A stretch of 64,000 nt of DNA from Schlesneria sphaerica (GTDB lineage Bacteria; Planctomycetota; Planctomycetia; Planctomycetales; Planctomycetaceae), in contig NZ_CP172346.1 in assembly GCF_044336245.1 (NCBI RefSeq), positions 620,001 through 684,000 of the forward strand, written 5' to 3'. Below the pieces are notes generated by a model. The model had not been told where the DNA came from, ran no database searches, and saw only the letters and a list, made by a program, of their open reading frames with translations. The position numbers and the translations under genes are program-made. Positions within the stretch are counted from its first letter, which is position 1. Each line of letters opens with the position of its first letter. This document shows positions 1-10,200 of this stretch, in pieces.

Positions 1-607
1 CGACATAGTCCAGAGCCCCTCCTGCATGGTACATCGGTGAACCGAACTCGTCCGTCAGCCAATCATCAAGATAAGCTGGCCGAAGATTTCCTGATCGCGG
101 AGTCGAGGGACAAATGAAAGAGGGAATCACCGAACCGGCAATGGCAGCAAAATTCTGGGTACCGCTGTAAGTTCCCCCTTTGCCATAGTTGGGTGGAGCA
201 CCGCCCGTGGCTGAGCCGAATCCCATCGCCACATTAAAATTAATCGTGTTGTAAAGATTTGTTTGATCAATGTATGGCAGAATCAGTTCTGGCCAAGCGT
301 GAACATTGAAATCCGCTCTGCCGGCAGGCTGGTTGTCGACTCCCTGGCCAATGCTGGGGCCACTCTGTTCGCTCACCACATACAGCGCACCGGGAAAGTT
401 GCCAAAAGTCCCTTCATAGTTGTGGAAAGCTAACCCCAATTGCTTCAGGTTGTTCCTGCATTGCGTCCTGCGAGCCGCCTCGCGCGCCTGCTGCACTGCG
501 GGCAGCAGAAGTGCAATCAACACGGCGATGATCGCAATAACAACGAGCAATTCAATCAGTGTGAATCCTCGCTGCCGCCTCGGCGTTCTTCCATTTGTCA
601 AAGACAT
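1..607 (-). CDS. DUF1559 family pilin-like protein, C-terminus cut by window edge
   Basis: The gene reads leftward out of the window, so only the N-terminal 202 residues are visible. The ATG is the complement of 605-607. After a short basic leader comes the type IV prepilin-like segment GFTLIELLVVIAIIAVLIA (from residue 14), a processing site followed by one hydrophobic helix, then PAVQQAREAARRTQCRNN and the LKQLGLAFHNYEG block that define planctomycete DUF1559 (SBP_bac_10-like) proteins. The family is strongly expanded in planctomycetes; its function is unresolved and is thought to be pseudopilin-like or cell-surface associated. A second member lies at 50685-51590. No upstream partner gene is visible: about 1.1 kb of apparently non-coding DNA follows its start. 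The family call is firm; function unknown. Confidence 0.93.
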   Translation of the reverse strand, partial: MSLTNGRTPRRQRGFTLIELLVVIAIIAVLIALLLPAVQQAREAARRTQCRNNLKQLGLAFHNYEGTFGNFPGALYVVSEQSGPSIGQGVDNQPAGRADFNVHAWPELILPYIDQTNLYNTINFNVAMGFGSATGGAPPNYGKGGTYSGTQNFAAIAGSVIPSFICPSTPRSGNLRPAYLDDWLTDEFGSPMYHAGGALDYV

Positions 608-1749
608 TCAACAATGCTCCTGTTCAAGAATCGATAGAACACTCGCTGTCGGGATAGGGCGCCTACCTCGCGCGTCAAAGCATGAATCAGAACTGAATAT
701 CGACAGAAAGATCAGATGACAGAAAGATCAGATTAAGAAGGGGGCGAATGCCAGTGGGTTCTACTATACCCATCATCTTACGAAAGTTTAAATATCGTCT
801 GATTACGTTTTCCTAAAATCTCAAACAAATCCGGACTCGTCCTTCACGGCGGGCAAGCATCATCCTCTTCAAATTGATCCTCTACATTTGTGCAGGAGTC
901 CGCTGGCCCATTCAGCAAAGATCCAGAGCCAATCTCCCATGAACGTACCTACAGGGCGGACCGGTCGTGCCTCTGCCACCTTCGGTTCAGAGCGGAGTCT
1001 GCCTGCATCGCTTGTGGAATCGACTTCCATGCCGCGAGGTCAGGCCACATCGAGCGCACTTACACTTCAAGTGTCAGAATACGTCGTACTTCGTAATTCC
1101 CTCGATCGTGGCGGTGACGGAGTTCGCAGTCGTGCCCATCTCAATTCGGCCGCAATGGCCAGGGCGAGCGGCCCCGTTCTCCGGTGGTTTCCTGCGGGGG
1201 ATCAATTGGGGAAACCGGTTGGCATTCCGGCGAGTGCCGTAATTTCAGCTACCGACCTGCGCGCTGCGAGGCTTCCACCCGTGACTCATTCCCAGCTCCT
1301 CCAGCACGCTGCAGAGTAACGGCAGATTGCCGCACAACGGCCGGCCATTGCTATTCGACGGAGAATGGCCTCTGGAGGGCGTTGGTCGTTCAATCAATGC
1401 CTCCGCACAAGACAGGGCAGTGTCGATCCCAGAGTGTCCAATCGGGTTTTCTGACAGGAACGAGGTCGTGGTGTCTGCTCCGCAACTCCCCCCCTCTCTA
1501 CCATAGGAACGCACTCCCACGAAACTGGGCAATCTGCCAGCGCGAGTCGATCCCACCACGTTCTGGATGTCGACGGAGATAAACCCTCAATCAGAGGACT
1601 TGCTGCAACGCCCTCAACCTCCTAAATCCTCTTGCCAGCGGGAAGAGATTCAGGCCGGAAGAAACACCATCACGAGTTCGCGAAACACTCAATCGAAAAC
1701 TCGAAGCGAATTGTTCAATTTTCGTCACCCCAATGCACGGAATATCAGG
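608..1749. other. Non-coding region between DUF1559 and GNAT genes
   Basis: Several overlapping short open frames exist on both strands (for example the complement of 1245-1559), but none has a recognisable domain, a good ribosome binding site or sensible composition. Apart from the tandem duplication at 702-733 and an A/T-rich stretch near 760-830 that may hold the DUF1559 promoter, I see no structure. The open frame of the downstream acetyltransferase extends back to 1567, but those 61 codons look like untranslated leader. Confidence 0.55.
702..733. repeat. 16-bp perfect tandem duplication
   Basis: The unit GACAGAAAGATCAGAT occurs twice head to tail (702-717 and 718-733) with no mismatch, about 95 bp upstream of the DUF1559 start codon on the opposite strand. 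It could be a replication-slippage duplication or a pair of regulator half-sites; nothing else in the sequence distinguishes these. Confidence 0.8.
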
Positions 1750-2238
1750 ATGGAAGAGAATTTGGGCGATCAGGTTGACATCCGTATTCGCGTCGCTGTC
1801 GCCGAGGACTGCGACGTCATCTCGGAATTCAATAAGCGGCTCGCTCACGAAACCGAAAACAAGTCGCTGTCACACGACCAGATCACAAGGGGGGTACGAA
1901 CTCTGCTCGAAAACCCCCAGCATGGGCGCTATTTTGTCGCCCAGATCGGGGGTGAAATCATCGGACAGTTGATGCACACGCGGGAGTGGAGTGACTGGAG
2001 GAACGGTGAGATCTGGTGGCTGCAAAGCGTCTATGTGCTGCCGGAGTTTCGGAGGCGCGGCGTTTTTCGACGTCTTTTCCAGTATCTGGAGGAACTTGCA
2101 CGACAGACTCCGGGGGTCATTGGACTTCGGCTTTACGCAGAAGAGCACAACGCAGCGGCACTGAACGTCTACGCGACTCTTGGACTGACACACGCGGGCT
2201 ATGTGGTGCTGGAGCGTTTTTTCGAACGGAACGGATGA
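1750..2238 (+). CDS. GNAT family N-acetyltransferase
   Basis: A 162-residue single-domain GNAT protein that would transfer an acetyl group from acetyl-CoA to an amine; substrate unknown. From the chosen start the fold is visible: beta strand 1 at IRIRVAVAEDCDVISEF (residues 11-27), strand 4 and motif A at VYVLPEFRRRGVFRRL (94-109), where R-R-R-G contributes the pyrophosphate-binding turn, and motif B at LRLYAEEHNAAALNVYATLG near the end, with the usual N-x-x-A-x-x-x-Y-x-x-x-G pattern. The reading frame is open from 1567, but the extra 61 residues are polar, unstructured and outside the domain, so the ATG at 1750 is preferred; no strong ribosome binding site decides it. It stands alone, with about 380 bp before purF. 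Confidence 0.82.
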   Translation: MEENLGDQVDIRIRVAVAEDCDVISEFNKRLAHETENKSLSHDQITRGVRTLLENPQHGRYFVAQIGGEIIGQLMHTREWSDWRNGEIWWLQSVYVLPEFRRRGVFRRLFQYLEELARQTPGVIGLRLYAEEHNAAALNVYATLGLTHAGYVVLERFFERNG

Positions 2239-2620
2239 TATTGATGAGTGGCTGCAAACAACGCTCTCTCTGCGAGTTTCGGCAGGGAAAGCCGAGCGGA
2301 GTTGCGTCAACCCGAAATGATTGTCTCGATCCCGAGAAGTTCTTCGTCCGATGGTTGGAGTGCGACTCGGTACGGAGTATTATCTGTGAAAATCATGCAC
2401 CTGAGGATTCTGGCACAGGGATTGTATCCCCATCGTTTTGTTAAATGATGCTTTCGTACGTTCCCGATAAACGCCATTGGGAATGAGTCAAATGATTGAT
2501 TCCTTTGATATTGTCAAACGCGATGCTGTCAAAAGATTCAAGGCGAGACTTGGGTTCGGGTGTAGAATAATTGCCGGAACCTGAGTCACGTGACAAGAAT
2601 CCCTTCTCCAAGGAAACGCT
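2239..2620. other. Intergenic region upstream of purF
   Basis: No convincing gene. Short frames on both strands lack domains. The ribosome binding site AAGGA at 2610-2614 serves the GTG start of purF at 2621. I do not recognise a purine-type riboswitch or a PurR-like operator here. Confidence 0.5.
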
Positions 2621-4222
2621 GTGGCCGACCTCTATCACGAGTGTGGTATTGCCGCGATCTACCATCTGCCGGGAGAGACCAGTCGACTGGCTCCGAAAAA
2701 AGATCCCAACCAAGTGTCACGGCATATGCCACGGCTGCTGCTGGAGATTCAAAACCGCGGACAACTCGCTGCGGGAATGACAGTTTACCGCCCCGGGCAC
2801 GCCCGTTTGCTCGACACGTACAAGGACGTGGGAACGGTCACTGAGGTCTTCAATCTGAACCAGCAGAACGAAGCCACGAAGTTGATGGATCAGTACGAAG
2901 GACTGGCCGCCATTGGACATGTACGCTATGCCACATGTGGCGGGGACGATCGCGGCAATGCACAGCCTTTTGAGCGCCATCACATCGAAAAGCACAAATG
3001 GTTCGCATTTGGCTTCAACGGCCAACTGGCGAACTACAAGGAACTGAAGGAAGAAATCCTCTCTCAGCCGAACTTCCATCTCGCTCGTGACACCGATACC
3101 GAAGTGCTGATGCACATTATTTCCCAGCTGCTGTCGGGTGACCGTCAGCCGACGCTGCTGGAAGTCCTTTCACACCTCAGCGAGCGACTTGACGGAGCAT
3201 GGAACGTCGTATTCATGAATGCTCTGGGCGAAATGTTCGCCGCGCGTGATCCTCTGGGCATCCGGCCTTTGTGCTATGCCGTCGAGGGTTCACTGTTCGC
3301 ATGTGCAAGTGAAAGTGTGGCCCTGGCCAATCTTGGTTTCAAACAGGAATCGATTCGGAATGTCCCGCCCGGGCATGCCGTACTGATTCAGAATGGCAAG
3401 CTGGAAGTCAAACAGTTCGTTGCCAGTCCCAGCCGGGCACACTGCTTTTTCGAATGGATTTACTTCGCGAATGTCGCCAGTACTCTCGACGACCGCAGCG
3501 TTTATCTGACTCGAAAGCAACTGGGCGAAGAACTCGCCAGACAAGAGCGGAACAATCCGGTGTGTCCTCTGGATGATGGCGATACCATCGTCGTCCCGGT
3601 CCCGGACACCGCGAAGGCTGCTGCCGACAGCATGGCATACACGCTTCGTGTCCCGTGCCTCGAAGGCCTGATCCGAAATCGTTACATGGGAAGAACCTTC
3701 ATCGAAGGAACCAACCGCGAAGACAAAGCCCGGATGAAATATACCCCCCTGCCGGAAGTCCTTGCGGGGAAGCGGATCTTGCTCGTGGAAGACACGATCG
3801 TCCGCTCGACCACCATGAAAGTTCTGATCTCGCAGTTGCGGGAACGTGGTCACGCTAAAGAAGTGCACGTACGTGTCGCTTGCCCCCCGATCGTCGCTCC
3901 CTGCTTTTACGGCATCGACATGTCGACGACCGGACAGCTTTTTGCCCCCAGGTTCCTGGAGCCCGGCGAAGACTTGACCCCCGAGATTGAGCAGGAAATG
4001 GCGAATGCCATTGGTGCAGACAGCCTGCGATATCTGTCGCGTGGTGCCATCGCCCGCAGTATCGAATTGCCCGTTTCGTCGCTCTGTCAGGCGTGCGTGG
4101 ACGGACGATACCCCACCGAAGCGGGTAGAAAACTGTACGAAGAAGATATCAGTACCAACTGCGGTAAAGGGTGTTCCGGCACGCGGGTCTTTGACACGCC
4201 ACTCGTCGCGACAGTGAAATGA
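2621..4222 (+). CDS. purF: Amidophosphoribosyltransferase (PurF)
   Basis: Catalyses the first committed step of purine synthesis: PRPP plus glutamine to phosphoribosylamine. The 533-residue protein has an N-terminal class II glutaminase: propeptide MADLYHE, then nucleophile C8 in ECGI, RGQ at 46-48, GHVRYAT at 99-105 and the NG pair at 133-134. The phosphoribosyltransferase half carries NRYMGRTF (353-360) and the PRPP loop VEDTIVRSTT (389-398). C275, C428, C489 and C492 match the four ligands of the [4Fe-4S] cluster of the Bacillus-type enzyme. The GTG start is fixed by the AAGGA site at 2610-2614 and by the need for Cys soon after the start. The PRPP loop departs from the usual VDDSIVRGTT at three positions and RGQLAAG replaces RGQESAG, yet the overall match to PurF is clear. 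Not linked to other pur genes. Confidence 0.93.
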   Translation: MADLYHECGIAAIYHLPGETSRLAPKKDPNQVSRHMPRLLLEIQNRGQLAAGMTVYRPGHARLLDTYKDVGTVTEVFNLNQQNEATKLMDQYEGLAAIGHVRYATCGGDDRGNAQPFERHHIEKHKWFAFGFNGQLANYKELKEEILSQPNFHLARDTDTEVLMHIISQLLSGDRQPTLLEVLSHLSERLDGAWNVVFMNALGEMFAARDPLGIRPLCYAVEGSLFACASESVALANLGFKQESIRNVPPGHAVLIQNGKLEVKQFVASPSRAHCFFEWIYFANVASTLDDRSVYLTRKQLGEELARQERNNPVCPLDDGDTIVVPVPDTAKAAADSMAYTLRVPCLEGLIRNRYMGRTFIEGTNREDKARMKYTPLPEVLAGKRILLVEDTIVRSTTMKVLISQLRERGHAKEVHVRVACPPIVAPCFYGIDMSTTGQLFAPRFLEPGEDLTPEIEQEMANAIGADSLRYLSRGAIARSIELPVSSLCQACVDGRYPTEAGRKLYEEDISTNCGKGCSGTRVFDTPLVATVK

Positions 4223-4337
4223 TCTGATCGGGCCACCGGTCACTCGCACTCGTTTTCGCCAGACTGACGGATCAGGCTCTGTTCGTCCCACGAGATTGAA
4301 TGAATGCCAGCCGTCGATTTCCGACCAGAAAGACTGT

Positions 4338-5183
4338 ATGCGATTTACAAAGATGCATGGGGCAGGAAACGACTACATTTATGTAGATTGTTTTCAGGAG
4401 CCCATCCCGGAAGATATCGTCTCAACAGCGGTTGCGGTGAGTGATCGACATACGGGAATCGGCGGTGACGGCATCGTCCTGATCTGCCCATCCGAAGTCG
4501 CTGACGCCCGCATGAGAATGTTCAATGCCGATGGCAGCGAATCTGAGATGTGTGGGAACGCCATTCGGTGCGTTGCCAAATTTGTTTACGATCGAGGGAT
4601 CTCGAAGAAGCCTGAACTGAACATCGAAACGCTGCGTGGCGTATTGAAGATGCAACTCACGCCGGGATCCAATGGGCTCGTCGAGCAGGTTCGAGTCAAT
4701 ATGGGTGCCCCCATTCTCGAATCAGACCGTATCCCGACGTTACTACCGGGTGATCCACCGAAGAATGTCGATCTCGACGTCGGTGGCAAGATTATCTCTG
4801 TCACCTGCGTGTCGATGGGCAACCCCCACTGCGTCACATTTGTCGATGAACTGAATGACGATTGGGTGCTGCGCATCGGACCGATGATCGAACGGCATCC
4901 CGCTTTTCCTCGCCGGGTGAATGCCGAGTTCATTCAGGTGATTTCTCCCACGGAATTCAACATGCGAGTCTGGGAACGGGGCAGTGGCGAGACGATGGCG
5001 TGCGGGACCGGTGCCTGCGCGGCAGCGGTCGCCGGCGCACTGACCGGTCGAACAGAACGGTCGGTTACGGCGCATCTTCGCGGTGGAGATCTGAAGCTGG
5101 AATGGTCCGCAAGCGGTGACGTCTTTATGACGGGCCCGGCAACAGAAGTCTTCAGCGGCGAATGGAAACCACATCGCGCGTAA
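4338..5183 (+). CDS. dapF: Diaminopimelate epimerase (DapF)
   Basis: Interconverts LL- and meso-diaminopimelate, PLP-independently, for lysine and peptidoglycan precursor synthesis. The start at 4338 gives 281 residues, the family's usual length, and opens with the conserved MRFTKMHGAGNDYIYVD; an upstream in-frame ATG at 4296 would add 14 unrelated residues. The catalytic cysteine pair is visible: C72 in the EMCGNAIRC motif and C222 in the GETMACGTGACA motif. The substrate loop DRHTGIGGDG lies at 36-45. The gene lies about 115 bp after purF on the same strand and ends before the bidirectional terminator at 5263-5291. Cytoplasmic. Its presence agrees with a diaminopimelate pathway, with the aspartokinase encoded at 30.7-32.4 kb. 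Confidence 0.96.
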   Translation: MRFTKMHGAGNDYIYVDCFQEPIPEDIVSTAVAVSDRHTGIGGDGIVLICPSEVADARMRMFNADGSESEMCGNAIRCVAKFVYDRGISKKPELNIETLRGVLKMQLTPGSNGLVEQVRVNMGAPILESDRIPTLLPGDPPKNVDLDVGGKIISVTCVSMGNPHCVTFVDELNDDWVLRIGPMIERHPAFPRRVNAEFIQVISPTEFNMRVWERGSGETMACGTGACAAAVAGALTGRTERSVTAHLRGGDLKLEWSASGDVFMTGPATEVFSGEWKPHRA

Positions 5184-5262
5184 AGTCCCTCTGATTTGAC
5201 ACGATGGGAACACGCGCCTCGTGGGAGCATCGCGATGGCCCTAGGGATTGTCAGGCATTAAA

Positions 5263-5291
5263 AAATGGGCACGTCCGGGACGTGCCCATTT
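5263..5291. terminator. Bidirectional intrinsic terminator between dapF and aminotransferase
   Basis: A 12-bp perfect stem (5263-5274 with 5280-5291, core ATGGGCACGT/ACGTGCCCAT) with a 5-nt loop, preceded by an A-run and followed by T-rich sequence, so it can end transcription from both convergent genes. Confidence 0.9.
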
Positions 5292-5319
5292 CCATTTCTA
5301 AAGTTCGTCGTCCTGCTGA

Positions 5320-6504
5320 TCAGGACTGACGGAATGCGGCGTTGGCGGCAGCGACACCCGCTCCAGGAGGTGTTTTCAATCCTTGATCCCGCAAACACTT
5401 TTCCAGTGCCGCAAGGAAAACAAGGACGTTTGCAGCGCTGGAACCTGAACCCATCAACCCGATGCGCCAGGTTTTTCCCTTCATCGGTCCGAGTCCCCCC
5501 CCGATTTCGATGCCGAATTCATTGAGGAGTTGTTTTCGTACCGTAGCGTCATCAGCTCCTTCAGGAATTCGAACTGCGTTCAACATGGGCAGCTGCTGCC
5601 CTTCCTTCACCGCATACTCAAGCCCCATGGCATTGATGCCTGCCTTTAGCGCGAGATGGTTCCGCGTGTGCCGTGCGAATCGAGCTTCCAAGCCTTCCTC
5701 AAGAACGATTCGCAGCGCTTCGTGCAAGCCATAGTTCATGTTGATCGGCGCCGTGTGATGGTAGGCACGATTACTTCCCCAGTAATCCTTCACCATCTGC
5801 ATGTCCAGATACCAGCTCTGGACTTTCGTCTTACGCGCGTCGATGGCGGCGACGGCACGATCGCTGAATGTGACGGGTGCCAGCCCCGGCGGGCAACTGA
5901 GACATTTCTGCGTACCGCTGTAGACGGCGTCCAGCTGCCAGGCATCAACTTCAACGGGCTGACCGCCCAGTGAAGTCACGCAGTCGACCGCAATCAGGGC
6001 TCCATTTTCGTGACAGACGCGTGCAATGTCCTCGACGGGTTGAGAGGCACCGGTCGACGTTTCTGCGTTGACGATTCCCACAACTTTGGGACGGTGTTCC
6101 TTGACCGCCTTCTCAATCTCTTCCGTCGTGAAAATGTCTCCAAAAGGGCGGTCAAGCTGGATGACGACGGCGCCACACCGGGCTGCCACATCGGCCATTC
6201 GACCACCGAACACACCATTCACGCAGACGATCATCTTGTCGCCCGGTTCAATCAGGTTGGCAACGACAGTCTCCATCCCGGCACTGCCCGTTCCGCTGAC
6301 AGCAAGCGTCAATTTGTTCTGCGTGCGGAAAACCTGTCGGAGCATCCCCTGGGTTTCATCCATGATCCGGAGGAAGTACGGATCGAGGTGGCCCACCGTT
6401 TGAGCGGCCATCGCCAGCAGCACGCGAGGATGAATATCGCTCGGACCAGGGCCCATGAGAATTCGACGGGGGGGAGCGACGGGAGCAGGAATGCCGGTAG
6501 ACAT
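5320..6504 (-). CDS. Class V aminotransferase (alanine-glyoxylate / serine-pyruvate type)
   Basis: A 394-residue PLP enzyme of the class V family that interconverts glyoxylate and glycine (with alanine or serine as donor) or acts on a close analogue. The N-terminal block RRILMGPGPSDIHPRVL is diagnostic of the AGXT/SPT subgroup, followed by SGTGSAGMETV (70-80), the cofactor-binding Asp in IAVDCVTSLGG (171-181) and the Schiff-base lysine K200 in SGTQKCLSCPPG. Length equals the family norm. Start at the ATG complement of 6502-6504, with an AGAGAG stretch upstream. Monocistronic, converging on dapF. Alternatives in the same subgroup are aspartate aminotransferase-like and 2-aminoethylphosphonate transaminase-like enzymes; the GPGPSD-IHPRVL start favours alanine-glyoxylate aminotransferase. 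Confidence 0.9.
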   Translation of the reverse strand: MSTGIPAPVAPPRRILMGPGPSDIHPRVLLAMAAQTVGHLDPYFLRIMDETQGMLRQVFRTQNKLTLAVSGTGSAGMETVVANLIEPGDKMIVCVNGVFGGRMADVAARCGAVVIQLDRPFGDIFTTEEIEKAVKEHRPKVVGIVNAETSTGASQPVEDIARVCHENGALIAVDCVTSLGGQPVEVDAWQLDAVYSGTQKCLSCPPGLAPVTFSDRAVAAIDARKTKVQSWYLDMQMVKDYWGSNRAYHHTAPINMNYGLHEALRIVLEEGLEARFARHTRNHLALKAGINAMGLEYAVKEGQQLPMLNAVRIPEGADDATVRKQLLNEFGIEIGGGLGPMKGKTWRIGLMGSGSSAANVLVFLAALEKCLRDQGLKTPPGAGVAAANAAFRQS

Positions 6505-7268
6505 CGTTTTCGGTGACTCTCTAAAGAGGATGGAGGTTAGATTGCGGGGAACCAGTCAATGCCAGCGACGGAGAGAGCCAGGATGGGCGACCGTCGCACC
6601 TTTTCAAATAAAATACGGCCGTAACAGTGATGAAGATTCGCACGCGATTCAACTGACAAAGATTTCGCTGAAGTGACTGGACGGCTCAAGCAGTGCTGCC
6701 TGCCCATCTCATGCCCGTCTCCTTCGTGTGAGCAGAAGATGCAACTCGACGGCGGCACGAGCAAGGCCACTCTCTCGATTTGTCCAACACGTCGTCTTTT
6801 TCCCCGTCTGCTTACTCGGTTTTAAGTTCGAACAATGTTCTGCAGGTGATCCCTGTTGCTTTCGCGTAAGCGACCAGTTCCTCATGAAACGAAGGACTCA
6901 CTGCGGCTCTCAATTGACGCATCCGTTCCGCAATTGAAAGATCGGCTGTACTTCGTCGGCATTATAACCAGGTCTCAAAAAATTGGGCACCGATACCATT
7001 CTGCCACTGAATCCTTCGGGGCCTCAGTCGGCGGTATTCGAATTCCATACCTGCGGAAATGTTGCGGCAGGACTGGGTGCCGCAGATCCGGTCGCCCCTG
7101 AGTGGTCTCAGCACCAGGCTTTTCCTTCGATTCGCTGTTCTTCCCACGCGATTCCGTATCAGAAAACAGACCGACCCCAGTTCGGCGTTCACCGCGGATC
7201 GCCAGAAAAGCAATGCCGCAGTGAACGAATTCGAATGGGGTCGTTTCAGTCAGTCAATCTGGCACCAA
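6505..7268. other. Intergenic region between two minus-strand genes
   Basis: About 760 bp with only short unrecognisable frames on both strands. It must contain the aminotransferase promoter and the end of the macroglobulin transcript (transcribed leftward), but I see no clear intrinsic terminator downstream of 7269. Confidence 0.5.
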
Positions 7269-10200
7269 TCAGTCGATGATCTTCACCTTCATCTCGTCAC
7301 TGTTCCCTTTCAGCTCGGGCGCATACATGGCACTTGCTTTTGCAGGAAGAGCGCTGAACTGACCGGGAGTTTCGGCCCGCAATCGGTAGCTGAGCGAATG
7401 ATTACCTCGCATCAGCTGTCGGACGAAGAACGTGACTCGTTCATCCCGGAACTCAACGAAGGCCCCCATCGAATTCCCGTTGTAGCCACTTCGAACTTCG
7501 ACAGGTTCGAACCCGGCGGCCTTCAGATCTTCGAACAGGAGATACTCGTAATCATTCTTGCTTTCGATTTCGAGTTCCACTTCCACCAGATCACCGCTCT
7601 TCAGCTCACTCAGACTCGGAAGTTCTGTTCGTTCGAACTTTTCAACCTGCTGCTTGACGGCCTGGCCTCGGGCTCCCTGCTGGTCGACCTTCTTTTCGAC
7701 CCGAGTCAGCTTATAGAACTTGCGATCCACTTTGACTTCCAAACCGGCTCGAGAGATGAAATCTTCCAGAGTGAAATTGGTCTGATAGACGTTGTAGTAA
7801 AGTGGGCCGGTTCCCTGCTTCTTGAGTTCGAGTGTGTGCTTTCCGGTCGTCACAGCGTCTCCCTCAAGCACGAACTTGTTATCGAATGTGAAGAGGTTTG
7901 AGGCATCGATTTTGACCTCCTTCTGCTTCTGACCATCAAGCCAGACTTCGACAGTGAGGTTCGGCTTGTCTTCTCCGCTGGCCTGCTGATACTCGGCCAG
8001 GGCTTCAATACACAGGGCCGTGTCACGAGTACTGTTCCAGTATGTCGCGTGCTTCCGATTGTTGAGCAGGTATTTCACCAACCGCGAAGCACGCCGGTCG
8101 TTCGGATTGGTCTTCGACAGCAACTTCAGATAGTACGCATTCGCTTCAATGTCGTTTCCGTACCAGTACCACCACCCTTCCTGCGGCAGCTTCAGATAGG
8201 CGGTCTGGTTTTCCTCATCCTCGACGACAAACTGCTCAATGTTTTCGAGCACCACTTTCAGCTTGTCTGTCTGCTGCTGTCGATGCAGGGCCAAACCGTA
8301 GAGTGCCTTCGCGTAGACCGGCAGTTGAACTCGATCTCTGAACAGAAACTCATCCATCGCACTATTGGAAACATCTGCTTCCAGCAGCAGCATGTAGATG
8401 AACGCATCAAGAGCGTCGGCATGCTGCTTTTGCGGAACATCCTTCTTGCCCCAGTTCTTGAGTTTCTCGACCTGCTCAGTCTGGTAGCGAGTCAGCCATT
8501 CGATTCCCCGCTCCAGCACGCCGGGGACAATCGCGACATCATTTGCCTTTGCGACCTGTAGACCGTGCACCACCACGGCGGTCGTGTGAGGCCACGAGCG
8601 TTCTCCGTAGCCGCTGAACCATCCCCAACCACCGTCCGACACCTGCATCGATGTCAGTCGCTCGAGTCCCTCCTTGACCATCGATCGAACCTCTTCTTCG
8701 TCGAAGACAGGGTTTCGATCGAAGCGTTTCCAGCCCTTTGCCCGTTCGACATCATCGCCGATTTCCTGAGCGTTCAGATTGGTCCGCTTGGCCTGAATGT
8801 CCTTGAGATTCAGTTGCATCTTCAGCAACAGTCGTTGCGTGATCACCGTCGGCAGGAAACGATTTAACGTTTGCTCGGTACACCCGTAGGGGTACTCGAC
8901 GAGGTAAGGAAGTGCGTCGACCATCGCTCCTGCCAGAGTCGGTGAGAACCTTGCCTCCAACCTGGATTCATTTTGCCGCCTCGCTTCGGGAACGACGAAC
9001 GTCACCTGCCCCGCAGAATCCGTCGGGCGAATTGCTCCACTGAACGACTCGGTCTTCAACATGCCATGAATATAGACCGGGAATGATAGCTTCATCGCGT
9101 CAGACTCTTCGTCTGTCAAAGCACTGACGGTGATTTCAGTCACCCCTTCGGACGCGACTTTCACGCGCCAGTTGACGCGTTGCTCGCCTCCCGGTTCGAG
9201 CGAGATCGTCTGCTTCAATGGCCATGTGCGATTTTCTCCGCCGTTTGGTTCATTCGATTCGATCAGCGAAAGAAGCTTGCCGTCGACGGCCAACGTGACT
9301 TCCACCGACTTCGCAGACTTCAGATAGCTATGAACGTTTGCACTGATGACGACCTCGTCCTTATCGACGAAGAATCGTGGAGCTTGCAGGCGGACCAGCA
9401 GATTCTTTCTGGTCGTAACTTCGACTTCACTTTGTCCGACCTTCGTGCCCAGTCCCATCGCCCAGGTCTTCACCTTCCAGCCGGTCAGGCTTTCGGGCAT
9501 CTTGAAGCTGACTTCCGCCATACCTGACTGATCGGTCGTCAGCGAACCCGTCCAGAACGCCGTGTCGGCGAAATTCGAACGGATTGTGGGAGTCTGCATC
9601 GCACCTTCAACAGCTCCGTCCGGCGTCTCTACGGACCCTGTTGACGCGAAGTCCGCCTCCATGGCGGCAGGCATGGGCATCGCTCCCCGCATCATGGCCC
9701 CGGCAGGTGCTGCCATCATTTTCTGACCGCCTGCTGCACGCCCTCTGCCCGCTGAAAGGAAGACGATGCGATCGCCCGATATTCCTGCGTCGAGGCCGCC
9801 AAAGACTCCGAGGTCATTCATCGGAATATCGCCAGTCTTGATCAGATTGCTGAACGAGCGATCCAGGGTGTTGTCGCCCTGCGGGAAATGGTTACGACGC
9901 CACTTCCAGAAGAACTCTTTGATCTCAGGTACGTTGCTTCCACCTGAAATGTATTCGACGGTCTTGTCATAAACGGTGAGCACAGTGGATCCCACGAACG
10001 GTTCGCCGGTCGGGTCGGTCAGTTTCACGTGCACCCGTGCATCAGCACCCGGCTGGTACTCCGTGGCGGATGGCTGCACCTCGACGTTGATGATCCGCTT
10101 TTCCGGGGGAACAACGACCTCGCGAGTCTCCTGATGGTACTTGCCGTTCGAGACCGTAAACGCTTCCAGAAAGAAGTTCGGCATGTCCTTTTGAATCACC

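Noticed and set aside
1245..1559. Minus-strand frame of 104 codons upstream of the GNAT gene
   Set aside because: No domain or ribosome binding site and unusual composition (Ser/Gly/Pro-rich).
3290..4291. Minus-strand frame of 333 codons
   Set aside because: Antisense to purF, no recognisable domain; shadow frame.
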